Part shown: positions 62,781-64,000 of the stretch, piece by piece
Layout: each line of letters opens with the position of its first letter
Position numbering within the stretch: position 1 is the stretch's first letter
Assembly (NCBI GenBank): GCA_045601045.1
Contig: JAZRZA010000019.1
Span: 17,252 to 81,251 of the forward strand
Length of the DNA stretch: 64,000 nucleotides
From: UBA1181 sp045601045
GTDB lineage: Bacteria; Bacteroidota; Bacteroidia; Bacteroidales; Paludibacteraceae
Direction: 5' to 3'
Translations under genes and position numbers: made by a program
Notes under the pieces: generated by a model
What the model was told of the DNA's origin: nothing
Databases searched by the model: none
Seen by the model: the letters and a program-made list of their open reading frames with translations, nothing else

Positions 62781-63725
62781 ATGAAAAAGTATTTATTGAT
62801 ATTAGTGATGTCTTTGTTGGGTGTGAATGCATTCGCACAGCGTGATTTGATGCTTTCCCAACAATTCTTTTCAAGGTTGAACATGAACCCTTCAGCCACA
62901 GGTAATACTGATGATGTGGACTTGTTCCTCATCGGACGTTGGCAGTGGATGGGTGTCTCTAATGGACCTAAGACTGGTGTTTTGAATTTAAGCAACTATT
63001 TTGAGTCTGCTCGTTCTGGTATCGGTTTCACAATGTCTTATGATGATTTGGGTTATGCCAACCGTACCATGAATTTCAAGGCTGCCTATGCTTATCATGT
63101 CAACTTGAATGAGAGTATGTTGATGTCATTCGGTTTGTCAGCAGGTATCCTCTATCATTATTTTGATCCTCAAAAGAATATTTGGTTGGATCCTGAGGAG
63201 TTAGAGAAAGAGACTTTGAACTTTGGTGAGAAGGTTAGCAAGGTAAATCCAGATATGGATTTTGGTGTTGAGTTGGCGATGCCTAAGTTGTTGGTGGGTG
63301 CTTCTGTCAATCACCTTCTTTACAACGAGGATCAAGTGACTACATCTCGTCCAGGTCGTCAATTTAATGTCTATGTAAGAGCTTTGCTTTCCCCATCTGA
63401 GAAAATTGATCTCGCTCCTGCATTGGTATATGTTCACCGTAATCAAATGAACCGTATGGAATTGAATTTCTTGTTGTTCTACAATCGTTTCTTATGGTTC
63501 GGTCTTACCTATCGTCCAGACTTGAACGGTGTTGATTTGTTCTCTTCCAATGTGCTTCAATTCTGTGTCGGATTTGAGTACAAGAAGTTCCGTCTTGGTT
63601 ATTCATTTGATCTAGGTTTGGGTGACGTCGCTAAGAGTGTATCTTCTAACGCAAGTGAGATTTTGCTTTCATGGCGTATCCCTAAGTCGTCTAAGAACGG
63701 TGCAAGATTCCTTGAGGATTATTAA
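62781..63725 (+). CDS. PorP/SprF family T9SS outer-membrane protein
   Basis: 314 residues. Signal peptide MKKYLLILVMSLLGVNAFAQ, then the family start RDLMLSQQFFSRLNMNPSATG and a barrel of about 14 strands (LGYANRTMNFKAAYAYH, FRLGYSFDLGLGDV). In Flavobacterium SprF is needed for secretion of the SprB adhesin, and related proteins pair with type B cargo; the type B adhesin two genes upstream is the obvious partner (inference). A GGAGG sequence 7 bases before the ATG is a good Shine-Dalgarno site, rare in this window. Confidence 0.92.
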   Translation: MKKYLLILVMSLLGVNAFAQRDLMLSQQFFSRLNMNPSATGNTDDVDLFLIGRWQWMGVSNGPKTGVLNLSNYFESARSGIGFTMSYDDLGYANRTMNFKAAYAYHVNLNESMLMSFGLSAGILYHYFDPQKNIWLDPEELEKETLNFGEKVSKVNPDMDFGVELAMPKLLVGASVNHLLYNEDQVTTSRPGRQFNVYVRALLSPSEKIDLAPALVYVHRNQMNRMELNFLLFYNRFLWFGLTYRPDLNGVDLFSSNVLQFCVGFEYKKFRLGYSFDLGLGDVAKSVSSNASEILLSWRIPKSSKNGARFLEDY

Positions 63726-63794
63726 AAAATAAATCATCATAGGTGTTGATTGATTGAGGAAAGATTTATATCTTAGGATAAAAATTTGATGATA

Positions 63795-64000
63795 TGAAAA
63801 GGATTATAAAACATATACTTGGGGTTGCATTATCTGCTGTTCCTTTTATGAGCAGTAACGCCGTAGAGGATATTGTGGTGAACCAATATCACTTCAATTA
63901 CTATTTGGTGAACCCAGCTGTGGCTGGAGCGGAGCGTTGCCACCACGTGATGGCGACTGGCCGATTCGACTTTACTGGAGTCGAGGGCCATCCGATGACC
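63795..64000 (+). CDS. Second PorP/SprF family protein, cut by window end
   Basis: 68 residues are visible before the edge, beginning MKRIIKHILGVALSAVPFM, a signal peptide, followed by IVVNQYHFNYYLVNPAVAGAE, which matches the family pattern QYxFNxxxxNPAxAG at the first strands of PorP/SprF. The gene starts 69 bases after the first PorP gene on the same strand, so it belongs to the same operon or a close neighbour. A tandem of two suggests separate partners or subunits. Confidence 0.8.

Overview
The window is a chromosomal stretch of a Bacteroidota bacterium, most likely of the order Bacteroidales. Supporting evidence: type IX secretion (T9SS) sorting domains of both type A and type B, PorP/SprF-family outer-membrane proteins, BspA-type leucine-rich repeats, promoters of the Bacteroidota form TTTG-N19-TAnnTTTG, and almost no Shine-Dalgarno sequences in front of the genes. 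Several secreted proteins carry GH8-like hydrolase domains, which fits a carbohydrate-degrading (gut or rumen type) lifestyle, but the species cannot be named from this sequence. No rRNA, prophage, insertion sequence or CRISPR array was seen.

Layout. 1-7.7 kb: the tail of a T9SS cargo protein, an OmpA-type protein, a cut-off BspA-type LRR gene and a small membrane protein, asd (antisense), a lamin-tail surface protein, an LD-carboxypeptidase and a small beta-barrel protein. 7.7-12.6 kb (minus strand): pepT, a B12-binding-type radical SAM protein, and a sodium-coupled amino-acid transporter with its 50-residue MetS-like partner. 12.7-14.3 kb: rpsU-xer-hpf. 14.3-27.3 kb: the classical information-processing block, tRNA-Thr/Tyr/Gly/Thr, tuf, tRNA-Trp, secE, nusG, rplK, rplA, rplJ, rplL, rpoB, rpoC, all on the plus strand. 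27.3-38.8 kb: a DUF3467 protein, a small secreted protein, an asymmetric ABC exporter pair, an LRR protein, galE with a sugar nucleotidyltransferase, a coiled-coil protein with zapA, rny, and a Na/Ca antiporter. 38.9-50.8 kb: two tandem paralogous GH8-like secreted giants (1078 and 2817 aa). 50.9-54.1 kb: purB and an MsbA-like ABC exporter. 54.4-64 kb: a 2319-aa Ig-repeat adhesin with a type B sorting domain, an OmpA/PD40 protein and two PorP/SprF proteins, the last cut by the window edge.

How the genes fit together. The housekeeping block supplies translation and transcription. A strong hairpin with a U-run sits between rplL and rpoB and can fold in a mutually exclusive way, so it is a candidate attenuator. 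The T9SS-related loci at both ends encode exported proteins together with outer-membrane partners. The most interesting part is 38.9-64 kb. Two hydrolase-like paralogues share the same N-terminal catalytic domain and an unrecognised ~200-residue module nested in a DUF11-like repeat, yet they end in different T9SS sorting signals (type A and type B). They are followed, after purB and the MsbA-like gene, by an adhesin-OmpA-PorP-PorP operon resembling SprB/SprF-type surface adhesin systems. Together this looks like a cell-surface apparatus for binding and degrading polysaccharide. All functional statements are from reading the sequence and recalling protein families; no database search was run.
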